A stretch of DNA of 11,249 nt from Syntrophus sp. (in: bacteria) (GTDB lineage: Bacteria > Desulfobacterota > Syntrophia > Syntrophales > UBA8958), in the NCBI GenBank assembly GCA_003451635.1, contig DMAT01000110.1:1-11249 (forward strand), read 5' to 3'. The notes beneath the pieces were generated by a model. It made no database searches, was not told where the DNA came from, and saw only the letters and a program-made list of their open reading frames with translations. Made by a program: the position numbers and the translations under genes. Below are positions 1 to 5,498 of the stretch, piece by piece (position 1 is the first letter of the stretch; every line of letters starts with the position of its first letter).

Positions 1-404
1 AAAGAGGTTCCTGCCAGGCCGCCGCAGATAATCAGGCTCCGGACGAAAATATTGTCGTGAACGTAAACGAAATATACCAAGGCGGCGACAAAGGCCGCCG
101 AAACGAAAACAATGACCTTCCCGTTCTCCTGCCGGTCCAGGAAGCGCATGACGCCGATATAGATAAAAAGGGTTCCGATGAAGATTGCCGAATTCTGGAC
201 GATGATGGCCGGCTGATGAAGGGAAGGGATGTCCCGGAGGAGCAAAAAAATAAACCCGACGGCTGCTGCGACGCTCCAAAGCAGCCACCATCCAACCCCT
301 TGATATGTATTGTTTGTCTTGTATTGCAGCAAGAATGCTGCCACCTGGATCAAGTGGGTGATGCCCAGGATCAGGACCAGGGTGCGTATGTCAATGCCGC
401 CCAT
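1..404 (-). CDS. N-terminal part of a multi-TM membrane sensor protein (runs off the window)
   Basis: The frame opens at ATG 404-402, preceded by GGGAG five to six bases upstream, and stays open to the window edge, giving about 134 residues. The protein starts MGGIDIRTLVLILGITHLIQ and shows four hydrophobic segments, roughly residues 8-28, 39-56, 66-86 and 97-115, with a fifth beginning near 121. Charged loops such as RFLDRQENGK lie between them. From memory, this kind of N-terminal membrane module is found ahead of PAS, histidine-kinase or GGDEF domains in deltaproteobacterial sensors. The missing C-terminus is therefore probably a signalling output, but nothing in the window shows which one. 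It follows the small frame 391-546 and overlaps it by 14 bases. The membrane-protein call is firm; the sensor role is inference from domain style and from the kinase-rich neighbourhood. Confidence 0.8.
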   Translation of the reverse strand, partial: MGGIDIRTLVLILGITHLIQVAAFLLQYKTNNTYQGVGWWLLWSVAAAVGFIFLLLRDIPSLHQPAIIVQNSAIFIGTLFIYIGVMRFLDRQENGKVIVFVSAAFVAALVYFVYVHDNIFVRSLIICGGLAGTS

Positions 405-546
405 AAATTACTCCCAATTTGCAAAAACCAGGCACTTTCTCTGTTTTTGGGCCGCAAGGCTCCGACTCCGTGGTCAGGCTTTCAACGATCAGGATACGGA
501 GTTCTTTGACCACCGGCAGAACTTCAATGACAGCCGAATGGTTCAT
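391..546 (-). CDS. 51-aa small ORF, possibly the N-terminal remnant of a response regulator
   Basis: ATG 546-544 has a good ribosome-binding site (GAGGTG, about five bases upstream) that overlaps the toxin stop codon, and the frame ends at TGA 393-391. The protein begins MNHSAVIEVLPVVKELRILI and continues VES. The string LRILIVE resembles the first beta strand of a receiver domain, which normally continues with an acidic pair (ILIVED). Here it becomes ES, and the following 28 residues do not look like a receiver. The start region is almost identical to that of the receiver scar at 2267-2335. The frame is either the decayed front end of a receiver gene or a small translated leader that couples the toxin gene to the membrane sensor starting at 404. 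Translation is plausible because of the RBS; no function is assigned. Confidence 0.4.
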   Translation of the reverse strand: MNHSAVIEVLPVVKELRILIVESLTTESEPCGPKTEKVPGFCKLGVIYGRH

Positions 547-557
547 CGTTACACCTC
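538..557 (-). repeat. 20-bp direct repeat, distal copy, carrying an RBS and start codon
   Basis: On the minus strand this reads GAGGTGTAACGATGAACCAT. It matches 2327-2346 at 19 of 20 positions, the only difference being G for C just before the ATG. Both copies hold a Shine-Dalgarno sequence and the first three codons (MNH) of a frame. The two copies lie 1789 bp apart in the same orientation and bracket the AbiE pair. A looser relative (18/20) sits at the start of the receiver gene at 5441. Confidence 0.75.
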
Positions 558-1377
558 AAATGATTTCATCACACTTTACAGTCCATTCTGCCCATACCAC
601 ATCATATTCCGGCGCCGTTTTGAGCATGGTCAGCAGCTGACTTGTCCAGGCTTCCCTGTTCCATTCATACAGGTGTTTTGAGCGGAGGCGACTGACATCG
701 GCCTGAATACCGCGAATTTGGCACTTCTGCTCAAACAGTTGACGAAGCTGACTTCGGTCGAAGACCTCTCCTTTATGGCAGGTGATATACCAGAGATCAT
801 ATAAATCGCGAGGCCGGGGCCACTTCTCTTGTTGCTGGAGCAACGCACGCACCTTCTCGGCAACAATCTCGATCTTGCTGTAAGCGGCAAGCGAGAAGGG
901 ATTAATTTCGCTATAGGGCGGTTGCACCGGACGCGCTTCCGGCGAGATGAATAGCGGTTCTTCAAACGAAAGATGAACCTTTACCACAGGAAGCGACTGA
1001 CGCCGAGGACCACCTCGTGAATATTCAATAGGAATCTCGACTTGAACGTTTTCTTCATCGGTACGTGGTTCCTTGCATCTCATCATGATCCCGGTCTTTT
1101 CACTGAGCACCCCCACCGCCTGCATGAGTACGTCGAGGGCCTGCCGGACATCGTCCCCCGTTCTAGTGCAAGAAAAATCGATGTCTTCTGAAAAACGATA
1201 TCCCGGATAGTAGCAATGGCGCAAACAGGTTCCCCCTTTGAAAAACCACTGATTTTTCCGGTCCAGGATTTCGGATAGAGCAGAAAGAATCAAAAGGATG
1301 ATGTAATCCTTCTCGGACTGGTCAAACCGCAATCCTTCTCTTGCCGCCGTTCGGTGGAGTTCTGCGGTCGTGATCAT
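556..1377 (-). CDS. abiEii: AbiEii/AbiGii-family nucleotidyltransferase toxin (type IV toxin-antitoxin)
   Basis: This is the toxin half of an AbiE-type phage-defence and addiction pair. Members are nucleotidyltransferase-fold proteins that act in the cytoplasm; related toxins modify tRNA or other targets. Visible motifs are KGGTCLR (residues 47-53), RFSEDIDFS (61-69, with the two metal-binding aspartates D65 and D67), SKIEIVAEKVRAL (167-179) and RDLYDLW (190-196). At 273 aa it has normal family length. The start chosen is ATG 1377-1375, giving MITTAELHR, because it overlaps the antitoxin stop as ATGA; an upstream ATG at 1410 lies deep inside abiEi. In the strand where relatives usually have an acidic residue (K-x-D/E-hydrophobic-S) this protein reads VVKVHLSFEEP, with H135 at that place; this comparison is from memory. 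The stop codon TGA is part of the RBS of the next small frame. Confidence 0.93.
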   Translation of the reverse strand: MITTAELHRTAAREGLRFDQSEKDYIILLILSALSEILDRKNQWFFKGGTCLRHCYYPGYRFSEDIDFSCTRTGDDVRQALDVLMQAVGVLSEKTGIMMRCKEPRTDEENVQVEIPIEYSRGGPRRQSLPVVKVHLSFEEPLFISPEARPVQPPYSEINPFSLAAYSKIEIVAEKVRALLQQQEKWPRPRDLYDLWYITCHKGEVFDRSQLRQLFEQKCQIRGIQADVSRLRSKHLYEWNREAWTSQLLTMLKTAPEYDVVWAEWTVKCDEII

Positions 1378-2183
1378 AGGTGGACCCTTGCATTGACCAG
1401 GAGACCCCATCGCCGGTTGTGCTTCCCCTGCGCAGGGAGCGTCGGATCGAGGCGGGGGTATCCCGTGGAAAGTTCCGTTAAACGACGTAGTCCCTCCGGG
1501 TTTCCGATTGCAAGCGTCTCTATAAGGAAGCCAAGCCGCTTCACGACGGCAGAGATTCCGATCCTGACAGCGTATTCATGAAGCCTTTTCTCGTCTATTC
1601 TTGGCCACGAGGCAGAAAGAGCCTGCGCAACAATCCCAACGCCCCCGACATATTCCGGCATGGCCAGCCCGTCGATAAGGGTTTTTTCAAGATCGGTGAT
1701 CTTGAAGGGACTCTCGTTGATCCATTCCTTGCGCACGCCGAAGAACCGTTCCTGCCGGTGAGTAATGATCCGGTATGAGAGGCCGAGAGACTCCCTCGCC
1801 GGTCTGGCCACTTTGTGGTTGGTCGCAATGAAGATCTGTCGCGGAAGCTGTTCGGTAAGTCCGTGGTAGTTCATTGCGGAAAAGTATGAAATGGCGGCGG
1901 GTTCGACGAGTCTCATGGCAATCAGGAACTCGTGGATTTGGGGCGTTCGTTCCGTCCCGGAGGAGAGGGGAATCACAGCAAAAAGCCCCGGTTTGACCTG
2001 CTCGATCCATCCCTTTTTTTTCAGACGGGCAAGGAATTGACGGACGTACTTTTCTTGGTTTGGTGCAATGATTCGTCTTGCATCCTGTAAGGTAAAGATC
2101 CCCAGCGGACCGATCCGGGTCAGGAAGTCCGATTCCAGACGCCCCAGGGAGTCTTTTGTTATATTCTGGTTATCATTTGTCAT
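1374..2183 (-). CDS. abiEi: AbiEi-family antitoxin and transcriptional regulator (type IV toxin-antitoxin)
   Basis: This is a 269-aa cytoplasmic antitoxin. AbiEi proteins counter the toxin without forming a stable complex with it and repress their own operon. Residues about 15-70 form a winged-helix-like domain (FTLQDARRI, then VRQFLARLKKKGWIEQVKPG). The C-terminal domain shows typical family phrases: ISYFSAMNYHGLTEQLPRQI, KITDLEKTLIDGLAMPEYVG and AVVKRLGFLIE, and ends with a region containing YPRLDP. The start ATG 2183-2181 has only a weak TAGG eight bases upstream. It lies about 18 bases after the predicted transcription start of the promoter at 2208-2236, so the leader is very short. The gene shares ATGA with the toxin start, the usual arrangement for this pair. 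Autoregulation is known for the family, but no clear long inverted repeat was found at the promoter. Confidence 0.93.
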   Translation of the reverse strand: MTNDNQNITKDSLGRLESDFLTRIGPLGIFTLQDARRIIAPNQEKYVRQFLARLKKKGWIEQVKPGLFAVIPLSSGTERTPQIHEFLIAMRLVEPAAISYFSAMNYHGLTEQLPRQIFIATNHKVARPARESLGLSYRIITHRQERFFGVRKEWINESPFKITDLEKTLIDGLAMPEYVGGVGIVAQALSASWPRIDEKRLHEYAVRIGISAVVKRLGFLIETLAIGNPEGLRRLTELSTGYPRLDPTLPAQGKHNRRWGLLVNARVHL

Positions 2184-2192
2184 TTCTACAGC

Positions 2193-2255
2193 CTACATTA
2201 GGTGGTCATCGTATAACATTGCCCCGCCGTTGTCAATCGCCAGCATTGTGTGCAT
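2193..2255 (-). other. 20-codon frame over the AbiE promoter, perhaps the start of a lost gene
   Basis: ATG 2255-2253 is preceded by GGGAGG with a four-base gap, and the frame ends at TAG 2195-2193, giving MHTMLAIDNGGAMLYDDHLM. It lies 11 bases after the stop of the receiver scar. The RBS suggests that it was once the start of the gene following the receiver in the signalling operon. The AbiE promoter lies inside it, so transcripts starting from that promoter would not carry this start codon. Only read-through RNA from the kinase operon could express it. A functional peptide is unlikely. Confidence 0.25.
2208..2236 (-). promoter_or_regulatory. Sigma70-type promoter for abiEi-abiEii
   Basis: On the minus strand, TTGACA (2236-2231, a perfect -35 box) is followed by a 17-bp spacer and TACGAT (2213-2208, four of six -10 positions). 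Transcription would start near 2201, about 18 bases before the abiEi start codon. The AbiE pair can therefore be expressed independently of the kinase operon upstream. No strong operator palindrome is evident, only short CAAT/ATTG inverted elements around it. Confidence 0.65.
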
Positions 2256-2266
2256 AAGACCTCCCG

Positions 2267-2335
2267 TTATCTCTTCAGCCACTCTTCGATCTTTTTCAAG
2301 AAGCTCTCCGGGGAGATCGGTTTGGCATGGTTCAT
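2267..2335 (-). pseudogene. 22-codon remnant of a response regulator: start codon joined to receiver C-terminus
   Basis: ATG 2335-2333 carries the RBS GAGGTG, five bases upstream, which is formed by the last codons of the kinase gene ending at 2338. The encoded peptide is MNH followed directly by AKPISPESFLKKIEEWLK and a final R, then TAA. The K-P pair followed by an amphipathic helix is the hallmark of the end of a receiver domain: the conserved lysine, cis-proline and alpha-5. The phosphoacceptor aspartate, the acidic pocket and strands 1-4 are all missing. Its position right after a histidine kinase is where the cognate receiver would be expected; it fits an internal in-frame deletion of about 100-120 codons. 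The RBS and stop are intact, so a small peptide could still be made, but it could not accept phosphate. Confidence 0.7.
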
Positions 2336-2346
2336 GGTTACACCTC
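2327..2346 (-). repeat. 20-bp direct repeat, proximal copy, spanning kinase end and receiver-scar start
   Basis: On the minus strand this reads GAGGTGTAACCATGAACCAT, covering the last kinase codons (GAG GTG), its TAA stop and the first three codons of the receiver scar. It pairs with 538-557 (19/20). Here the repeat is continuous with the kinase coding sequence, so this copy is more likely to be the original; the copy after the toxin would then be derived. Confidence 0.75.
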
Positions 2347-3915
2347 TTTATCTAAGGTAAAATAAAATGTCGCGCCTCGCCCGACTTCTCCTTCCGCCCA
2401 GATCCGGCCGCCGTGGCGCTGGACGATGCGCTGGGCGATGGCCAGGCCCGCGCCCGTCCCCTCGAACTCCTTCGCACTGTGGAGGCGCTGGAAGACGCCG
2501 AAAAGCTTGCCCCCGTAGGCCATGTCGAATCCCGCGCCGTTGTCCCGGACGAAGTACACCACCGCCGGTTTTTCCTCTATGATTTCTGATGAAATGGGGT
2601 TTCTGCCGCCTTCCGATTCGCAGCCCACCTCGATGATGGACCGCTCCTTTTTCGCTGAAAACTCAACGGCATTGCCGATCAGGTTCACCCAGACCTGTCG
2701 GAGGAGCGGCGGGTCGCCGATGGCGCGGGGCAGGGGGGCGACGTGAAAATCGATCCCCTCCCGCTCCTCCGGGGTCGCCAGTTCAAGGAAGACCGACTGC
2801 GCCAGGGTCGCCATGTCCACGGTTGATCGCTGCATCTCCATCCGGCCGATCCGGGCGAAGGCCAGGAGATTATCGATCAGTTTTCCCATTTTCAGGCCGT
2901 TCTCGCTGATGACGGTGCAGAGCCGCCTGCCTTCTGCTTCGATACGGGACCCGAAGTCCTCCCGCAGGATCCGTGCATAGCCGTCCACGGCCCTAAGCGG
3001 CGATCGCAGATCGTGGGACACGGAATAGGTAAAGTCCTCCAGTTCCTTGTTTGATGCCTCCAACTGAGCGGTCCGCTCGCGGACGCGCTGTTCCAGCTGG
3101 GCGTTGAGCCTCCGGATCTCTTCCTCCGCCTGCTTGCGCTCGGTGATTTCCCGGTTCAGGTTTTCTATGGAGGTATAGGATTCCTTCAGGCTGGCGGCCA
3201 TTTGATTACTTTCCCGGGCCAGCTCCGCCAGCTCGTCGTTCCCTTCAGCGGTGATGCGGTAATCCAGGTTGCCGCCGCCGATGATTTGCACCCCCTCATG
3301 AAGGGCGCTCAGGCGCTTCGCCGCGATTCTTCCTGTCAGGAATGAATTGACGACGATGGTCATACCGCCGCCCAGAACGAGAATGATGACCAGAAGGGCC
3401 CCTCTGTTCTGTGCCGCTCGCCAGGCCTTTCCCGCCGATTCAACCAGCTCGCTGATATTGTCCTGCAGGGCGTAGGCCTTTAGATATATCTGGGTGACCA
3501 GTTGCGACTCAGCTTCATCAAAAGCGAGTTTCTTGCCTGCGGCGTCCTTTGCCTGCCCTTGCCTTGCAAGTATCGTTGAGAGCAGGGATAAGGTGGCCGC
3601 GAAGTTCTGCTGCGCCTCCCGCAGGATGGCCTGATCCGCATCGCCCGTAAAATGTTCCCTTGCTGATTCCAGGAGGCTCCGCATGGTTTCGGACTGGGCC
3701 TGCCATTGCCCGAGCGCCCTTTCCTCCCGCCGGAGGAGATATTCGTCGCGCAACAAGATCCGCTCAGTGGCGACTTTGCCCATTTTATTTGCCAGGTTTA
3801 CATTCAGTTCCGCCCTGCTGACCTCCCGGAAGGTCCAGGCCAGGGAAAGGGCCATGATGACGACCACGCCCAGAGCGAACCAAGTGTTGAGTTCCAGCCT
3901 TGTCCTGATCTTCAT
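2338..3915 (-). CDS. HAMP-containing membrane sensor histidine kinase, coupled to the binding-protein gene
   Basis: This 525-aa inner-membrane kinase has TM1 at about residues 12-29, an all-helical periplasmic part at 30-171 resembling four-helix-bundle sensors, TM2 at 172-193, HAMP at 194-246, and a coiled coil at 250-293. The HisKA H-box is YSVSHDLRSPLRA with phosphoacceptor H301. The ATPase domain shows the N-box VWVNLIGNAVEF (N411, N415), G1 DNGAG (458-462) and G2 GTGAG (486-490). The start is set by GGGAG seven bases before ATG 3915-3913; a longer frame from 4041 would lie inside the upstream gene. It begins 11 bases after the binding-protein gene, whose TAG stop shares a base with that RBS. 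It ends in codons that form the RBS of a receiver, now reduced to a scar. Its C-terminus closely resembles that of the 844-aa kinase (LFGVFQRLH versus LFGAFQRLH), so the two are paralogues. Confidence 0.96.
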   Translation of the reverse strand: MKIRTRLELNTWFALGVVVIMALSLAWTFREVSRAELNVNLANKMGKVATERILLRDEYLLRREERALGQWQAQSETMRSLLESAREHFTGDADQAILREAQQNFAATLSLLSTILARQGQAKDAAGKKLAFDEAESQLVTQIYLKAYALQDNISELVESAGKAWRAAQNRGALLVIILVLGGGMTIVVNSFLTGRIAAKRLSALHEGVQIIGGGNLDYRITAEGNDELAELARESNQMAASLKESYTSIENLNREITERKQAEEEIRRLNAQLEQRVRERTAQLEASNKELEDFTYSVSHDLRSPLRAVDGYARILREDFGSRIEAEGRRLCTVISENGLKMGKLIDNLLAFARIGRMEMQRSTVDMATLAQSVFLELATPEEREGIDFHVAPLPRAIGDPPLLRQVWVNLIGNAVEFSAKKERSIIEVGCESEGGRNPISSEIIEEKPAVVYFVRDNGAGFDMAYGGKLFGVFQRLHSAKEFEGTGAGLAIAQRIVQRHGGRIWAEGEVGRGATFYFTLDKEV

Positions 3916-3926
3916 TACTTTTCTCC

Positions 3927-4949
3927 CTACCGGATGATCCGGACCGCCTCGGGCTTGACGGCCAGAAGTCCGTCCACATGGATGAAATCTAGATAGTTGG
4001 GTATATCCTTGCCCGTCGTCAACAGGTTTTTCATGGCCCACCGCGTCTGGTCTTCGAGGTTCACGAGGAGGGACTGGTCCAGGGTCACCCGTAAAGTGAA
4101 AATACCCCAGGTCTCATCAAGAAAGGTCTTGTCTGCCTTGATGAAATCGGCCACAAGACGACGTGATGCCTCGGGATGCTGTTTTACAAAGTTCTCAGCC
4201 TTGATCAGAGCCCGGAGGACTTTCTTGATTGCTTCCGGGTGCTTTTTGACGAAATCCTGCCCTGCGGCAACGCAGAAGTTCTCTGTATAAACCGCGTCAT
4301 CGAAGAAAATCAGCCCTTTATCTCCTAGCGCCTTTTGCAGTTGTAACAGCGTGGGATTCCATGTCGAAACAGCGTCCACCCTTCCCGAGGCGAGGGCGGC
4401 GGCCATTTCGTCGGGCTTCAAGTCGATGATCGTGACCTGTTTTCTTGCTATGCCATGGACCAGGAAGAATGAATTCGCAAAGAAATCTCCCGTTGTTCCA
4501 ACGGTAAGACCGATTTTTTTTCCTTTGAGATCCGATGGCTTCATAATGCCCCGGTCCTGCCGGACAATAATTGCTTCATTCCTGTTTGACGTCTGAATCG
4601 TGGCAAGAACGGAGATCTTCTTGCCGTCCATGACGGCAAATACGATGGGGGTATCTCCCGCGGTCGCCAGGTCCGCTTTGCCGTTAATCACGGACGCGAG
4701 CGCCGGTTTCCCGAAGGCGTGGGGCTGCGGCGTCGCATCTAGTCCCTCCTCCGTAAAATAACCATTAGCAAAGGCTAGATACATGAGCATGGCGTTGGAC
4801 GCAGTTGAATACGCGATGGTGATCTTCTCCGGTGGGCCGGTCTGTTGCGGCGGTGTCTCTTGACGGCAGGCGTTTCCGGCCAGGATGACGGCCGCCAATA
4901 GGGCGATGGCCAGGGATGCAAAGCTAAACGGCGTTTTGGCATGACTCAT
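3927..4949 (-). CDS. Periplasmic NMT1/SsuA-type substrate-binding protein without a transporter
   Basis: This is a 340-aa extracytoplasmic solute receptor of the ABC substrate-binding family used for sulfonates, nitrate or thiamine precursors. An N-terminal hydrophobic segment (10-27) ends in AGNAC, so C28 could be a lipoprotein cysteine, although the lipobox is not canonical. Family features are ITIAYSTASNAMLMYLAFANG (43-63), the DLATAGDTP loop (93-101), LKGKKIGLTVGTTGDFF (141-157), where the anion-type ligand usually binds, and GRVDAVSTWNP (189-199). The start ATG 4949-4947 has GGAGG nine bases upstream. No permease or ATPase gene lies near; the gene sits between a receiver and a sensor kinase, 11 bases from the latter. 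The likely role is ligand detection for that kinase, as in binding-protein-assisted two-component systems. The ligand cannot be told from sequence alone. Confidence 0.93.
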   Translation of the reverse strand: MSHAKTPFSFASLAIALLAAVILAGNACRQETPPQQTGPPEKITIAYSTASNAMLMYLAFANGYFTEEGLDATPQPHAFGKPALASVINGKADLATAGDTPIVFAVMDGKKISVLATIQTSNRNEAIIVRQDRGIMKPSDLKGKKIGLTVGTTGDFFANSFFLVHGIARKQVTIIDLKPDEMAAALASGRVDAVSTWNPTLLQLQKALGDKGLIFFDDAVYTENFCVAAGQDFVKKHPEAIKKVLRALIKAENFVKQHPEASRRLVADFIKADKTFLDETWGIFTLRVTLDQSLLVNLEDQTRWAMKNLLTTGKDIPNYLDFIHVDGLLAVKPEAVRIIR

Positions 4950-4994
4950 GAGATTTCCTCCATAGCCTTTTACACCCTTCTCGTCCTCAATTGA

Positions 4995-5441
4995 TTATTT
5001 GACCGGCGGCTGGTTTACCAGGAGCCAGTAGAATCCCAGGTTGCCCACCGCCTCCAGAAAGGCGTCGAACCCTGCGGGTTTCACCACGTAGCTGTTGGCG
5101 CCCAGGGCATAGGCCGTCTGGATGTCCGGTGTCTCCTGCGAGGAGGACACGACCGCCACCGGGATGGCGCGGGTCCGTTCGTCCAACTTGAGCGCCTTGA
5201 GGACCTCCAGGCCGTCCATCTTCGGAAGCTTGAGATCCAGAAGGATCAACTTCGGGAGCTTTGAAAAATCCCTTCCCCCATGGGCGCCACGGCAGAAGAT
5301 GAAGTCCAGGGCCTCCGCCCCGTCCTCCACCACATGCAAAGGATTGTTGATATTGCGCCTCCGGAGCCCGCGGATCGTCAGCTCCGCGTCCTGGGGGTTG
5401 TCCTCCACGAGCAGGATGTCAATAACGTCCAAACGGTTCAT
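4995..5441 (-). CDS. Single-domain CheY-like response regulator (Rcp1 type)
   Basis: This is a 148-aa cytoplasmic receiver with no output domain. Visible residues are the acidic pair E13-D14 in ILLVEDNPQDAEL, phosphoacceptor D69 in LILLDLKLPKMDGLEVL, the switch region S99-S100 in VAVVSSSQE, and K121-P122. The long loop before the D69 strand and the ending FYWLLVNQPP are typical of Rcp1-like receivers that pair with phytochrome or PAS kinases. The start chosen is ATG 5441-5439 because of AAGGAG eight bases upstream; an upstream ATG at 5489 overlaps the hybrid-kinase stop but has no RBS. It is 45% or more identical by eye to the receiver at 7473-7928. It probably shuttles phosphate between the neighbouring kinases or acts by protein contact. 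Confidence 0.96.
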   Translation of the reverse strand: MNRLDVIDILLVEDNPQDAELTIRGLRRRNINNPLHVVEDGAEALDFIFCRGAHGGRDFSKLPKLILLDLKLPKMDGLEVLKALKLDERTRAIPVAVVSSSQETPDIQTAYALGANSYVVKPAGFDAFLEAVGNLGFYWLLVNQPPVK

Positions 5442-5449
5442 GGTTACAT

Positions 5450-5455
5450 CTCCTT
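5450..5455 (-). promoter_or_regulatory. Ribosome-binding site that fixes the start of the 148-aa receiver
   Basis: AAGGAG on the minus strand lies eight bases before ATG 5441-5439. It decides against the longer reading from 5489, whose extra 16 residues (many arginines and histidines) do not resemble a receiver N-terminus. Confidence 0.7.
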
Positions 5456-5477
5456 CTTGTCTATGATGCCGGCGTCT

Positions 5478-5498
5478 GCCCCGGATCATGTCCGGGGC
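5478..5498 (-). repeat. Perfect 8-bp GC-rich hairpin across the stop codon of the hybrid kinase
   Basis: The arms GCCCCGGA and TCCGGGGC (5478-5485 and 5491-5498) are fully complementary around a five-base loop that contains the TGA stop. No T-run follows on the minus strand, so this is not a classic terminator. It could protect the upstream mRNA end, dampen downstream expression, or act in stop-site pausing between kinase and receiver. Confidence 0.5.

Noticed and set aside
57..509. Plus-strand frame of 150 codons
   Set aside because: It is low in hydrophobic pattern and antisense to a clear multi-TM protein with a good RBS.
391..546. c-di-GMP riboswitch, prompted by AACCATTCG near the start
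   Set aside because: The remaining conserved GEMM elements are absent, and the stretch is part of a start codon region.
1378..1410. Upstream extension of the AbiEii toxin
   Set aside because: The ATGA overlap with the antitoxin stop is the family's usual junction, and MITTAELHR looks like a native N-terminus.
538..2346. Insertion sequence or transposon carrying AbiE
   Set aside because: No transposase, integrase or terminal inverted repeats were seen; the flanking repeats coincide with gene-start signals, so paralogy remains possible.
3916..4041. Upstream extension of the 525-aa kinase
   Set aside because: The extra 42 codons lie inside the binding-protein gene and lack an RBS; ATG 3915 has GGGAG and leads straight into TM1.
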